Source: Opitutaceae bacterium
Lineage (GTDB): Bacteria > Verrucomicrobiota > Verrucomicrobiia > Opitutales > Opitutaceae
DNA: 64,000 nucleotides
NCBI GenBank assembly: GCA_016711225.1
Contig: JADJTK010000018.1
Span: 1 to 64,000, forward strand
Direction of reading: 5' to 3'
Of this stretch, positions 51,601 to 59,606 are shown piece after piece (the first letter of the stretch is position 1; each line of letters starts with the position of its first letter). Made by a program: the position numbers and the translations under genes. Under the pieces are notes generated by a model. That model did not search any database, was not told the DNA's origin, and saw nothing but the letters and a program-made list of their open reading frames with translations.

Positions 51601-51789
51601 ATCCGGGATAGCCGGGTTCAGCCGCCGGATCGCCTCACGCAGACGCTCGACCAGTACAACGTCGCCAAACCCATCCCGCTCTGCTGCCGGTTCGCCCGGC
51701 GCCATCTCCGGCCCATGGCATACGACATATCCGAGGTCCGAGAACCAGCTCAGCGAGGCATCTTCGACGGTGGATTCGTTCAGGGGCAT
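48628..51789 (-). CDS. hsdR: type I restriction endonuclease subunit HsdR
   Basis: 1053 residues. The N-terminal PD-(D/E)xK nuclease site is D143...E157-L-K159 in RPDIIVFVNGLPLGVIELKN. The helicase motor has Walker A HTQGSGKS, DEAH in VIADEAHRSQ, the FTGTPI motif and MQAIARVNRVFRDKPG. A helical C-terminal domain joins the HsdM2S core. All key motifs look intact. It translocates DNA and cuts it when recognition sites are unmethylated. It starts 3 bases after the GIY-YIG gene, far from hsdMS in the same operon. Confidence 0.95.
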   Translation of the reverse strand: MPLNESTVEDASLSWFSDLGYVVCHGPEMAPGEPAAERDGFGDVVLVERLREAIRRLNPAIPDEAREDALRKVLRVGSPSLVQTNRVFQRLVREGVPVEYARPDGSIKHDQAWLVDFGDVLANDWLAVNQFTVIEGQHNRRPDIIVFVNGLPLGVIELKNAADEDATIWSAYAQLQTYKAEIPSLLQYNALLVLSDGLQARIGSLTANQEWFKVCRTIDGETDAPKTALELEVMVRGVFDRRRFLDLLQHFIVFEEDPDNGALHKIIAGYHQFHAVNAAVEETVRASGMREVGMAGEDPGNYWAGRMHGGKPGDRRAGVVWHTQGSGKSFSMLFYAARVVRHPVMENPTLVVLTDRNDLDDQLFGQFQRCHDILGQTPVQAASRDQMRELLAVASGGVVFTTIQKFLPGPGEKMPALSPRRNIVVIADEAHRSQYDLIDGLARHMRDALPNASFIGFTGTPIEKTDANTRAIFGDYISIYDIQRAVADKATVPIYYESRIAKLGLNAAALPMIDAEFEEITEGEELGRKEKIKTKWAALEALVGDPKRIKLIAADLVAHFEKRTEAMDGKAMIVGMSRRICVDLYAALIALRPGWASAKDDDAEAEKGRACVVKVVMTGSADDGPDWQPHIRSKDKRRALANRFKDSKDPFRIVIVRDMWLTGFDAPCLTTMYADKPMQGHGLMQAIARVNRVFRDKPGGLVVDYLGLADQLKHALANYTESGGRGDAAYDPKQAIAVLLEKHGIACDLMHGLSWKKWTTGKPTERLALIPAGQEHVLAQEDGKQRFVQVVTEVSSAFALCAASDEATEIRDDVSFFQAIQAALNKQSNGRGKTPEQIDAAIRQLVSSAITTDGQVIDVFTAAGLPKPDISILSEQFLTEVRGLKHKNVAAELLAKLLKDEVKVRARRNLIQSQLFSEKLKKTLNAYHNRAIATQEVIEELIKLAKEMRAANKRGEDLGLSDDEVAFYDALATNESAVKAMGDDKLKVIAAELITKVRQSVTIDWTLRESARAKIKVIVKRILNRFGYPPDLQDEAVKTVLAQAELLCADWAA

Positions 51790-51792
51790 GGC

Positions 51793-52311
51793 CTAAATTC
51801 CCATAATCCGCTGGAATGCCCTCACGCTTGTCCGCTTTCCGGCTCCTAGCGGAGAATTCAGGAAACCCGGAACGACGATCTCCCGAAGCACTTTCGTTGC
51901 GGATCGGTTGAGCAAGTCCGCGTTTCTTTCGAGCGCTGAGCCGATGAGTAACAGTTCAAGATCTTGGATATCGAAGTAGCCATTGATGCTAGGCTTCGAA
52001 AAACGCCCGCTGGACGTGTGGCGTGCGATCAGAGTAATGTAGGCGGAGCCGCCGCCTCCATCCATTGCGCGTTCGATCTTAAGGATCTTGTCCGCCGTAA
52101 AACACTCGTACCGGTACGATTGGCGCTGAGCCATACCGACATACCACACCCGGCTACGAACTGAGATCAGGTAACAGCCGCAGGCATCGGGAAGACCCGG
52201 ATACTCTGCATCAAGATCATGCCAGAACTCCCTTCTGGCGGAAGCTTCATGGGTGAAGTGCCTCGCTTTATGGCGGGGCAATTCGAATGGACCGTATATT
52301 CCGTAGTTCAT
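51793..52311 (-). CDS. GIY-YIG-like nuclease-domain protein
   Basis: 172 residues from the ATG at 52311. The core PDACGCYLISVRSRVWYVGMA fits a GIY-YIG motif (CYL...WYVG), followed by YRYECFTADKILKIERAMD. ALERNADLLNRSATKVLREIVVPGFLNS closes the protein. It lies between the DUF262 gene and hsdR on the same strand with short gaps. It may be a nuclease adding to the restriction activity; catalytic Arg/Glu residues are not certain. Confidence 0.6.
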   Translation of the reverse strand: MNYGIYGPFELPRHKARHFTHEASARREFWHDLDAEYPGLPDACGCYLISVRSRVWYVGMAQRQSYRYECFTADKILKIERAMDGGGGSAYITLIARHTSSGRFSKPSINGYFDIQDLELLLIGSALERNADLLNRSATKVLREIVVPGFLNSPLGAGKRTSVRAFQRIMGI

Positions 52312-52330
52312 CGGCGAATTTGTCCAATGG

Positions 52331-54703
52331 TCACTTCGCCGCTTGGGCTTCATTGAGCCGGCCTTCGGGCAACGCTGCGATCCGCTCGCTGAAGACTTCC
52401 TGCAATCGCTCCAGCTTCTCAGCCAACCAATCGTGTTGGGCGGACCACTGCCCTCGATCCGTCGGATCGCTGCCCAAGTGAACCGAGGCAAAGCTGTGAA
52501 CGCCGCCAGAAGCCTCATCCCACTCCAGAGCGAATCCGAGATCCTTGGCAATCGCCGGACTCAGCGCCTGCATGGCGCGGAAGATCGCTTTTGCCTCCCC
52601 CGATTTGAAGGTCACGCCGGCAACAACCTTCCCATCTCGCCGGTGCAGCCCCGCCCAGAGGCTGGCGCGCGTGCTACCGAGCGGGAAGCCCATCCAGGAT
52701 CGGGCGTGTGGCTGACGCGATTCGCGCAGCTTCCCTCGCCGACGCACCGCGACCAAAAACTCGCTCCAATACTCCAGTTGCTGGGCCCTGACCGGCGTGA
52801 GTTCACCCTCTTCGGATTGGCCGTCTCCGCCCTCTTCGTCGGGGTCCTCAACGATTGGCCGGCTCACCGCCATCGATGGCAGCGCACTGAGCTCCACGGG
52901 CGGTTCCGAACCGACGGCGGTGTTTGCTGGCACCTCCCGCAGCGACTCGAATCCGCGTCGGATGATCGCAGCCATCAACCTCCGCCGCGCCGCCAGGAAC
53001 GCTGCGTACTCCATCTGCTCCCAGCCCTCAGGCAGGGCGTGGTACTCGTGCATTGTCGCCCAGTCTTGCGGCGAGAAGCGTGCCCGGACCTGCGGCACGT
53101 AGTCGCGGGGCGACTCGTCGCTGATGTCGATATTGTCCGGCCACTCGATCAACGCGAAGTTCGCGACCTGGTTGATCTGCTTCATGTCGTCGATCTCGTT
53201 GCGCTCCAGCCAAGCCCGCGGGAACAGATGGTGCCGCTCCAACGCTCGCTTCGTCGCCCGGATCGTCGGATCGAGCAGATCAGCCACCTTCTTGTGGGAG
53301 AACAGCACCGGCGCGCTCAGCCGATTCTGCGCCGCCAAATAGGCGAAGAGCTCGGGATTGCGCGCCGACGAACTGTCGAGGTTCGACGGCAATGTCACCG
53401 TCCAGAAATCGTTGGTCAGTTCGTTGGCCATGATTCCTTCGAGCTTCGCCACGAAGCCTTCGGCATCCTTCACCTCTTTGAGGCGGTTCAGGTCCGCATC
53501 CATGATCGTTTCCGGCGACGTCGTATAGCGTCCGGTGAGGCTTGCCGCGAAAAACCACCGGCCAATCACGCGCTGCAGTCGATACTCCGGTAGATTGAAG
53601 CGTTTCCGTCCGATCAGGTAGAAGGCGTAGGCATACAGGAGCGCGTTCAGCGACGAGAGCATTTCCCCGCTACGGAATCCGGCACCGATCAGGCACGAGA
53701 GGAATTGGTGCCAATGCCGCAGGTCGAGCACCTCGCGCTGGGCATTCTGGAGTTGGACAAACTGCGACTCACGGCGCCCGGCGGAAAATTCGCCTGTGTC
53801 CATGTCCTTGCCACGCAGCACCTGATAGACGCTCTTCAGCCGCCCGCGCTCGAATCCCACCGCGACCGCCACCCGCAGAAGCTGATCGGGATCCGGTCGG
53901 AGGAAGTGGTTGAAAGGCGAAGGCGGCGAACCCGGCGACGGAGCCTGCCGCGCGCTCCGGCAGAACTGTTCCAGGTCACGACGGCCATCATCCCAGAAGA
54001 CCGACATCAGGGTGAGAATGAAGTCCGCCTGGTTGAGCCGCACCCCCTCGCTGTTGATGCGTACGAAGATGTCGGCCACTTGCTCCTCGTCGACGCTTGC
54101 GGCGATCTCCAGCGCCGTGAACGGGTATTTCTGGAGATCGAAGAGCCGGTCGAGGTTGTGGCTGATCAACTCCTCCTCCGCGTCCGACAAAGCCCCCTTC
54201 GCCGACGCGAGCTGTTTGAGAAATGCCTTTACCATCTGGTAGCTCGATTGGCCCGACGCCCACAACTGCGAGACATTCGGAATCCACTCCGGATCCCGCC
54301 GGACGGCGGCGTCCGCGACCTCGAACTTCCCATCTCGGGGGCGGAACGCGATTTCTATCTGCCGTTCGCGATAGTCCTCATCGAGCACCTTACGTCCGCG
54401 GAAGACGGCGAAAAGCGACGTCAGCCGCTGCTGTCCGTCGACGATCAAACGGTGCGCCACCGCATGCTGCTTTGCCCCCACGCCGATATGCTTGCCTGCG
54501 CCGTTGGTCGCGTTCTCCCAGAACAGAAAGTAGCCGACGGGGAAGCCGCGATACATCGAGTCGAACAGGTCGCGAACCTTCGCATTCGACCACACGAACG
54601 GTCGCTGAATGTCCGGCAGTCCGATGTCGCCGATGTCGATATAATGGAGCAGACCACTGAGGTCGTAATCCACCTTCTTGAAGCAGGTCTTAAGTTCGCT
54701 CAT
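52331..54703 (-). CDS. GmrSD-type DUF262-HNH (DUF1524) protein with C-terminal DUF4268
   Basis: 790 residues. The DUF262 domain (about 1-330) has DIQRPFVWSNAKVRDLFDSM and the nucleotide-binding VDGQQRLTSLFAVFRG. The DUF1524 HNH nuclease appears as ERHHLFPRAWLERN with INQVANFALIEWPDN (about 495-560). After a Glu/Pro linker, residues about 665-785 (EYWSEFLVAVRRRG, WMGFPLGSTRASLWAGL) match DUF4268. GmrSD proteins cut modified phage DNA. This could extend the type I system, in whose operon it lies, to phages with modified bases. Confidence 0.85.
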   Translation of the reverse strand: MSELKTCFKKVDYDLSGLLHYIDIGDIGLPDIQRPFVWSNAKVRDLFDSMYRGFPVGYFLFWENATNGAGKHIGVGAKQHAVAHRLIVDGQQRLTSLFAVFRGRKVLDEDYRERQIEIAFRPRDGKFEVADAAVRRDPEWIPNVSQLWASGQSSYQMVKAFLKQLASAKGALSDAEEELISHNLDRLFDLQKYPFTALEIAASVDEEQVADIFVRINSEGVRLNQADFILTLMSVFWDDGRRDLEQFCRSARQAPSPGSPPSPFNHFLRPDPDQLLRVAVAVGFERGRLKSVYQVLRGKDMDTGEFSAGRRESQFVQLQNAQREVLDLRHWHQFLSCLIGAGFRSGEMLSSLNALLYAYAFYLIGRKRFNLPEYRLQRVIGRWFFAASLTGRYTTSPETIMDADLNRLKEVKDAEGFVAKLEGIMANELTNDFWTVTLPSNLDSSSARNPELFAYLAAQNRLSAPVLFSHKKVADLLDPTIRATKRALERHHLFPRAWLERNEIDDMKQINQVANFALIEWPDNIDISDESPRDYVPQVRARFSPQDWATMHEYHALPEGWEQMEYAAFLAARRRLMAAIIRRGFESLREVPANTAVGSEPPVELSALPSMAVSRPIVEDPDEEGGDGQSEEGELTPVRAQQLEYWSEFLVAVRRRGKLRESRQPHARSWMGFPLGSTRASLWAGLHRRDGKVVAGVTFKSGEAKAIFRAMQALSPAIAKDLGFALEWDEASGGVHSFASVHLGSDPTDRGQWSAQHDWLAEKLERLQEVFSERIAALPEGRLNEAQAAK

Positions 54704-54721
54704 GGGGGAATATTCACAGTA

Positions 54722-54892
54722 CTACACAACGCCCGTCTGTTGGAACTCCGACCGGCTCCGAACTTCCGGATACAGCTTCCGCGGAAACACCAACGCCTTG
54801 CCGATCCAGTTCGAGCGTTCTACTAGCCGCAAGCCGTCGGGATCGCCGTCGGCGACGAAGATGCGCAGGGAGAATGGTTGGGGTGAAATCAT
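54722..54892 (-). pseudogene. orphan N-terminus of a GIY-YIG/DUF4357-type protein
   Basis: A 56-codon frame, PFSLRIFVADGDPDGLRLVE then RSNWIGKALVFPRKLYPEV and RSEFQQTGVV. It matches the usual N-terminal module of DUF4357-containing GIY-YIG proteins up to the point where GVYxLxG would begin. It stops there with TAG. It sits in the operon gap between the DUF3644 and DUF262 genes. Either a stub of a lost gene or a retained mini-protein. Confidence 0.55.
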
Positions 54893-54904
54893 GGCTAGCG
54901 TGGG

Positions 54905-55891
54905 TTACCTGTAGCGCTCAGCGTTCGCTTGGCAGTGTGTCCTAACTTGCTCTATCCACGGTTCATACCAGAACCAGGTCCCCTCAACATTGGTGCCGAG
55001 TCCTTTGGCCGGATTCTTCGCATCTTGTTCCTGCCAGATCAAGGTATGATAGTGTAAGCTGAACTTCGGGAAACCCTCCTGCTTCATTGTGTCGACGATC
55101 GACTTCGGGCGATGCTTAGGGCGCTCCGTTTCCTTAATGAGCGCGTATTTGTGGTTCACATTCTTCGCCAACTCCGAGTCAGCTTTCACAAACTCAATCA
55201 CTTCGTCTGCCTGTCCTTTGTGGTTGGCCGTCTTGGCGATGAAGAGCACACGATAGGCGAACTTCGGACTGTTGAATTCCGCCTCGGTCAGTTTAGTTTC
55301 AAAACCTTCGACAAACGACTTTATATGGGTGGGCAACGTTGATTGCGCTTCGAGCTGTTCGGCTTGGTCCCGTGTAATCGACGAGAACTGGAGGCTGAAC
55401 GAAAGGTGCTTGTCGATTGCGTGTTCGTCGCCGAAGAACTTCTTGATGTGGTCGTTGTAGTTTAAGCAGCACGCTTGGAACTTCGCGCTGAACGACGCAT
55501 CAATGCTCGTCGTCATCTGATGCTCAATCTCGTGGCGAATGCCGATGAGGAATCGAAGGTTGTTTGCGGAATCGGGGTCAACCGGGCTGGGATCTTCATT
55601 CAGGCAACGCTCTAGTTCCCAGTATTTATAGGCCCCCTTCGCTGTGCGATCGAAGCGCCGGTTCGTTCCCTTCTGTTCGAAGTATCGATATTCGACGCCG
55701 TGCTTCCGATAGAACGCGTGAAGCATGTAGGTCCACGCTATGTTCATCAGCACGATAAACATCTCGGACTTGAAAGTGATTTGCGGGTTGTTAAAGATTT
55801 GGACGGCTGCCAAGGCAGCTTCCCGCGACTTGTGGATCAGTTCATCCGAAACCGAATGGACCCTTCTATTACGCTTCTTGGGGCCTGGCAT
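54905..55891 (-). CDS. DUF3644 protein
   Basis: 328 residues. HKSREAALAAVQIFNNPQITFKSEMFIVLMNIAWTYMLHAFYRKHG and RFLIGIRHEIEHQMT are the DUF3644 hallmarks. The RxxxxH-like IRHEIEH stretch recalls HEPN RNases. The protein is less GC-rich than its chromosomal neighbours. DUF3644 genes occur beside type I restriction systems, and here it lies inside one. A toxin-like or effector role is inference. Confidence 0.8.
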   Translation of the reverse strand: MPGPKKRNRRVHSVSDELIHKSREAALAAVQIFNNPQITFKSEMFIVLMNIAWTYMLHAFYRKHGVEYRYFEQKGTNRRFDRTAKGAYKYWELERCLNEDPSPVDPDSANNLRFLIGIRHEIEHQMTTSIDASFSAKFQACCLNYNDHIKKFFGDEHAIDKHLSFSLQFSSITRDQAEQLEAQSTLPTHIKSFVEGFETKLTEAEFNSPKFAYRVLFIAKTANHKGQADEVIEFVKADSELAKNVNHKYALIKETERPKHRPKSIVDTMKQEGFPKFSLHYHTLIWQEQDAKNPAKGLGTNVEGTWFWYEPWIEQVRTHCQANAERYR

Positions 55892-55896
55892 GGTGT

Positions 55897-56001
55897 TCAG
55901 GCCTCAAGTTTGGCTACGCTCAACTTCCCGCTCAGCAGCTTCGGCAGCAGCGCGTCGCGCAGGTTGGCGAGGGTGCGAGATTGGTGGAGGTTAGCGGTCA
56001 T
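55897..56001 (-). pseudogene. 34-codon orphan HsdS C-terminal tail
   Basis: It reads MTANLHQSRTLANLRDALLP then KLLSGKLSVAKLEA, nearly the same as the end of the real HsdS (EQSRTLATLRDTLLPKLLSGELSV). DNA at 55916-55983 aligns with 56811-56878. Its ATG overlaps the stop of the preceding gene (ATGA) and it ends five bases before DUF3644. It indicates that the intervening gene was inserted with a duplication of the hsdS 3' end, or that a second hsdS was lost. Confidence 0.7.
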
Positions 56002-56783
56002 TTTTTCTTTCTCACGGGTTTGCCCTTCGCCCCAGTGCGGAGAATTGCCATGTCAAGGGCGTCGAAGACGCGCCTCATCGCGAACTGGAAGTGGCGGAAA
56101 TCAAACCAGTGCTCAAAATAGCGGCTGCAACCCATGTCATCGTCCACATATCGAAACGCCGTGCCCGCGGGATCAATCTGCTCAAGCTGGAGAATCCACT
56201 CCCGGATGGGCGGTGGCAGCGTCACTTTTCTCCGTTGCTCGACGAGTTGCACGCAACGAGCCAGCGAGTGAGTGATTTCGTCAATCTCTCCAATGAGTTT
56301 AAGATATAGTTCCAGCGTGTGCCGGTAGGCAAAAAGAACCGGATACGCCCATCCATCGACCTCGTTCTTTTCAAGCGCCGTCCGAAGCATGGATTCAGCG
56401 ACGTGCCGATAGCTCCGAGCCAGTTCGAGATATTCATATCGCCCGCCACCCACGAGCAAGATGCCATGACGCCACGTTTCGTCGAGGTCATCTGGGGGAT
56501 CCTGAATCAATGGCGAGTGCAAGTAGAGGTGCTCCACATAAGCATCCTCGCGGTGTTCCCCCTGATTTAGTCCGACCTTGATGCACTCGACGTCCGGCTC
56601 CTCCTCCCAGTGATGACAAACATACATCAGTACCAATAGATCGGCGTCGTTGAACATCCGCACCTTCCCCTTGGTCGGATTGGCAGTGGAGGATAGGAAG
56701 CTTTTGAAATCGAAAGTCCACCGTTTCACTTGCAGCACATCTGCGTCGAGAATCTTTGCCACTTTGGCTGCGGTGCGATTCAT
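55998..56783 (-). CDS. MerR-like HTH protein with HEPN-like C-terminal region, unknown
   Basis: The start is ATG 56783 because a strong AGGAGGT lies seven bases upstream; GTG 56804 would swallow that site. 261 residues. The N-terminus (NRTAAKVAKILDADVLQVKRWTFDF, VRMFNDADLLVLMYV) looks like a MerR-type DNA-binding helix pair. The middle YPVLFAYRHTLELYLKLIGEI with HSLARCVQLV resembles HEPN-like helices. Not a named family to me. Inserted between hsdS and the HsdS-tail duplication, it may be a regulator-toxin carried by the operon. Confidence 0.6.
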   Translation of the reverse strand: MNRTAAKVAKILDADVLQVKRWTFDFKSFLSSTANPTKGKVRMFNDADLLVLMYVCHHWEEEPDVECIKVGLNQGEHREDAYVEHLYLHSPLIQDPPDDLDETWRHGILLVGGGRYEYLELARSYRHVAESMLRTALEKNEVDGWAYPVLFAYRHTLELYLKLIGEIDEITHSLARCVQLVEQRRKVTLPPPIREWILQLEQIDPAGTAFRYVDDDMGCSRYFEHWFDFRHFQFAMRRVFDALDMAILRTGAKGKPVRKKK

Positions 56784-56797
56784 GATGGCACCTCCTG

Positions 56798-58018
56798 TTA
56801 GCACTCCGTCACGCTCAACTCCCCGCTCAGCAGTTTCGGCAGGAGCGTGTCGCGCAGGGTGGCGAGGGTGCGAGATTGTTCGGCGTTGGCCGCGATCTGG
56901 TCGTCAATCGGTTTGAGCTCGTGAGCGATCGCGATCTGACGAGAGGGCGGAGGAAGCTGGATGACCATCTTCCGTTGGTCCTGGAGACTCACATAGGGAG
57001 CCATGTCAGTCTGCCGGCTCACTGCATCGACTTGGCGCATGAATCCGTCCGTGGCCATCCAGCGATAAAGCACGTTGGGATGAAGCCGGTCAGGGACAAG
57101 CGAGCGCCAGAAACAAACCTGTGGTGAATAAACGAAACGCCCGGTCCTAGAAGAAACCCTCGTGATACGACCAACAGTCCCTTTTGAAGTGAACGCCACA
57201 TCGCCGACTTGCCCTACTTTGTGGCCAGCCGCATTGACGCCCCGAGCGCCCAGCATTTCAGCACCCAAAAGATCGAGACCGCTCTCCTTCAGATTTCCTG
57301 CACGCACAAACGGCAGACCATCGGTACCCATTTCTGAATTCTTTGCCCGGTAGCCGTCGCCAATAACAAGGGCTCCTTCATCAATTAGCGACTGAACCCG
57401 ATGCTCCTCAATATAGCCCGAACAAGAGTCCATCCAGTTTGCGAACAGCGCCCGAGCCATTGCCTCCAGCGTTGAGTTCATCCTCCGGTTCAACTCGATC
57501 TTGTCGTCCAGCGACCCAAGCATCGCCGCGATGGCTCTCTGTTCGGCGATGGGAGGGAGCAAGATTTCGTATGACTTGATCTGCCCTCCGCTGATATGAG
57601 GGATGGAAGTACCGGTACGAACTCTCGCCACGTAGTCACGAAACTGCGGATTGCCGATTATGAAACGGAGGAAACCTTGATCCATGGTCTGTCTCGCCCG
57701 AAGTCGCGCGACACGCTGAACAAGCAAACAGGGGAGGTCCTTGTTCCGGACGCGGACCCAATTTTTGCCAACCTTCGAACCATCCATCCCCAAAAGAACG
57801 TCATTCTCTTTAAGGAGATTCCGCTCAAGGTCAGGAGTCAGATCGGGCCAATATCGAGCTTTCTCATCCCACTCAAACTCTCCTTCTTTTACATTATCAC
57901 CTCTGGCCAACAGCGTGCCGGAGTCCGGTGTGGTTCCGAAACGGGCACTTTGGAATGCCTCGCCAGTAGCAAGGTCCACATGTTCGCCAATTGTTGTTTC
58001 CAACCAGTCACGCGCCAT
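56798..58018 (-). CDS. hsdS: type I restriction specificity subunit HsdS
   Basis: 406 residues with two target-recognition domains and conserved spacers. The first half ends in LLPPIAEQRAIAAMLGSLDDKIELNRRMNSTLEAMARALFANW. The second ends in IQLPPPSRQIAIAHELKPIDDQIAANAEQSRTLATLRDTLLP. This two-repeat plan recognises a bipartite DNA sequence. It overlaps hsdM by 11 bases. Both halves look intact. Confidence 0.95.
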   Translation of the reverse strand: MARDWLETTIGEHVDLATGEAFQSARFGTTPDSGTLLARGDNVKEGEFEWDEKARYWPDLTPDLERNLLKENDVLLGMDGSKVGKNWVRVRNKDLPCLLVQRVARLRARQTMDQGFLRFIIGNPQFRDYVARVRTGTSIPHISGGQIKSYEILLPPIAEQRAIAAMLGSLDDKIELNRRMNSTLEAMARALFANWMDSCSGYIEEHRVQSLIDEGALVIGDGYRAKNSEMGTDGLPFVRAGNLKESGLDLLGAEMLGARGVNAAGHKVGQVGDVAFTSKGTVGRITRVSSRTGRFVYSPQVCFWRSLVPDRLHPNVLYRWMATDGFMRQVDAVSRQTDMAPYVSLQDQRKMVIQLPPPSRQIAIAHELKPIDDQIAANAEQSRTLATLRDTLLPKLLSGELSVTEC

Positions 58019-59606
58019 AGCCGAGTCCTTTCAAATTGGCGCGAATAGAGGCTTCGAGCTTCGCCGACTCGGCGAATTGAGCGTTCAGTTCGGCGACGAG
58101 ACGCGGCATCTTTTCCTCGAAGGGGTCTCCGTCGTCCTCGACTTCTTCAGCACCGACATAGCGGCCGGGCGTCAGAACGTGGCCGTGCGTGGCAATCTCG
58201 GCGGCGGTGGCGGATTTGCAGAGGCCAGCGACGTCCTCGTATTTGCCCGCTCCCTTGTCGCCCCGCCAGGCGTGGTAGATCGACGTAACCTTCGAGAGAT
58301 CGGCGGCGGTGAGCTCGCGGTGGACGCGGTCGATGAGCGTGCCCATCTTCCGGGCATCGATGAACAGCGTTTCGCGTTGGCGATTCCTCAAACCCGGCCG
58401 GCTCGGAGAGCCAGCCCTACCCTTCTTGTCCTTGGTGAGAAACCAGAGGCAGACGGGGATCTGGGTGCTGTAGAAAAGCTGACCGGGCATCGCGACCATG
58501 CAGTCGACGAGATCCGCCTCGATGAGCGCCTTGCGGATGTCGCCTTCGCCGGACTGGTTCGACGACATGCTGCCGTTGGCGAGGACGAAACCGGCCATGC
58601 CGTGGGGCGAGAGATGGTGGATGAAGTGCTGCACCCAGGCGAAGTTGGCGTTGCCCTTGGGCGGCACCCCATACTGCCAACGCACATCGTCGTCCTTGCG
58701 GAACCAGTCGGAGTCGTTGAAGGGCGGATTCGCCAAAACAAAGTCGGCGCGAAGGTCGGGATGCTGATCGCTGCGGAACGTGTCGGCATGCTCCTTGCCG
58801 AAGTCGGCCTCGATGCCGCGCAGGGCGAGATTCATCACCGCAAGGCGACGCGTGGTGGCGTTGCTCTCCTGACCGTAGATGCTGATGTCGCCGAGCTTGC
58901 CGCCGTGGGCTTCGACAAACTTCTCCGACTGCACAAACATGCCGCCGGAGCCGCAGCACGGGTCATAAATGCGGCCCTTGTACGGCGCGAGCATCTCGAC
59001 CAAGCAGCGCACAACGCAGGACGGCGTGTAGAACTGCCCGCCGTTCTTGCCCTCTGCACTGGCGAAGCGGGTGAGAAAGTACTCATACACGCGCCCGAGC
59101 AGATCGACGGACCGATGCGTCTTCTCGCCCTCGCTGGCCGCGGTGAGCGTGATCGTAGCGATCAGGTCGACCAGTTCCCCGAGGCGATGCTTGTCGAGCC
59201 CGGGGCGGGCATAGTCCTTCGGGAGCACGCCCTTCAGCCGCGTGTTGTCCCGCTCGATCGCGACCATGGCGTCGTCGACGATCTTGCCGATGGTCGGCTG
59301 CTTGGCGTTGGCCTGGAGATGGGACCAACGGCCCTCCTTCGGCACCCAAAAGACGTTTTCGGCCCGGTACTCGTCGGCATCCTCGGGGTTAGCGCCCTTG
59401 TAGTCGCCCTTGCCCTCGACGAGCTTGGCCCGGTGCTCCTCGAACGTGTCGGAGATGTACTTGAGGAAGATAAGCCCGAGGACGACGTGCTTGTACTCTG
59501 CAGCGTCCATATTCGAACGCAGCTTGTCGGCTGCGAGCCAGAGCTTGGCCTCGAAGCCGATGTTGGCCGTGGATTGGTCGGACGATGCTTTGCTGGGGCG
59601 AGCCAT
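58008..59606 (-). CDS. hsdM: type I restriction DNA methyltransferase HsdM
   Basis: 532 residues from the ATG at 59606; the frame extends upstream but without a family match. N-terminal helical domain: IGFEAKLWLAADKLRSNMDAAEYKHVVLGLIFLKYISD. SAM motif DPCCGSGGMF (215-224) and the N6-adenine catalytic NPPF (293-296) are intact. It methylates adenine at the host's recognition sites. First gene of the leftward operon; the promoter should lie in 59607-59700. Confidence 0.95.
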   Translation of the reverse strand: MARPSKASSDQSTANIGFEAKLWLAADKLRSNMDAAEYKHVVLGLIFLKYISDTFEEHRAKLVEGKGDYKGANPEDADEYRAENVFWVPKEGRWSHLQANAKQPTIGKIVDDAMVAIERDNTRLKGVLPKDYARPGLDKHRLGELVDLIATITLTAASEGEKTHRSVDLLGRVYEYFLTRFASAEGKNGGQFYTPSCVVRCLVEMLAPYKGRIYDPCCGSGGMFVQSEKFVEAHGGKLGDISIYGQESNATTRRLAVMNLALRGIEADFGKEHADTFRSDQHPDLRADFVLANPPFNDSDWFRKDDDVRWQYGVPPKGNANFAWVQHFIHHLSPHGMAGFVLANGSMSSNQSGEGDIRKALIEADLVDCMVAMPGQLFYSTQIPVCLWFLTKDKKGRAGSPSRPGLRNRQRETLFIDARKMGTLIDRVHRELTAADLSKVTSIYHAWRGDKGAGKYEDVAGLCKSATAAEIATHGHVLTPGRYVGAEEVEDDGDPFEEKMPRLVAELNAQFAESAKLEASIRANLKGLGYGA

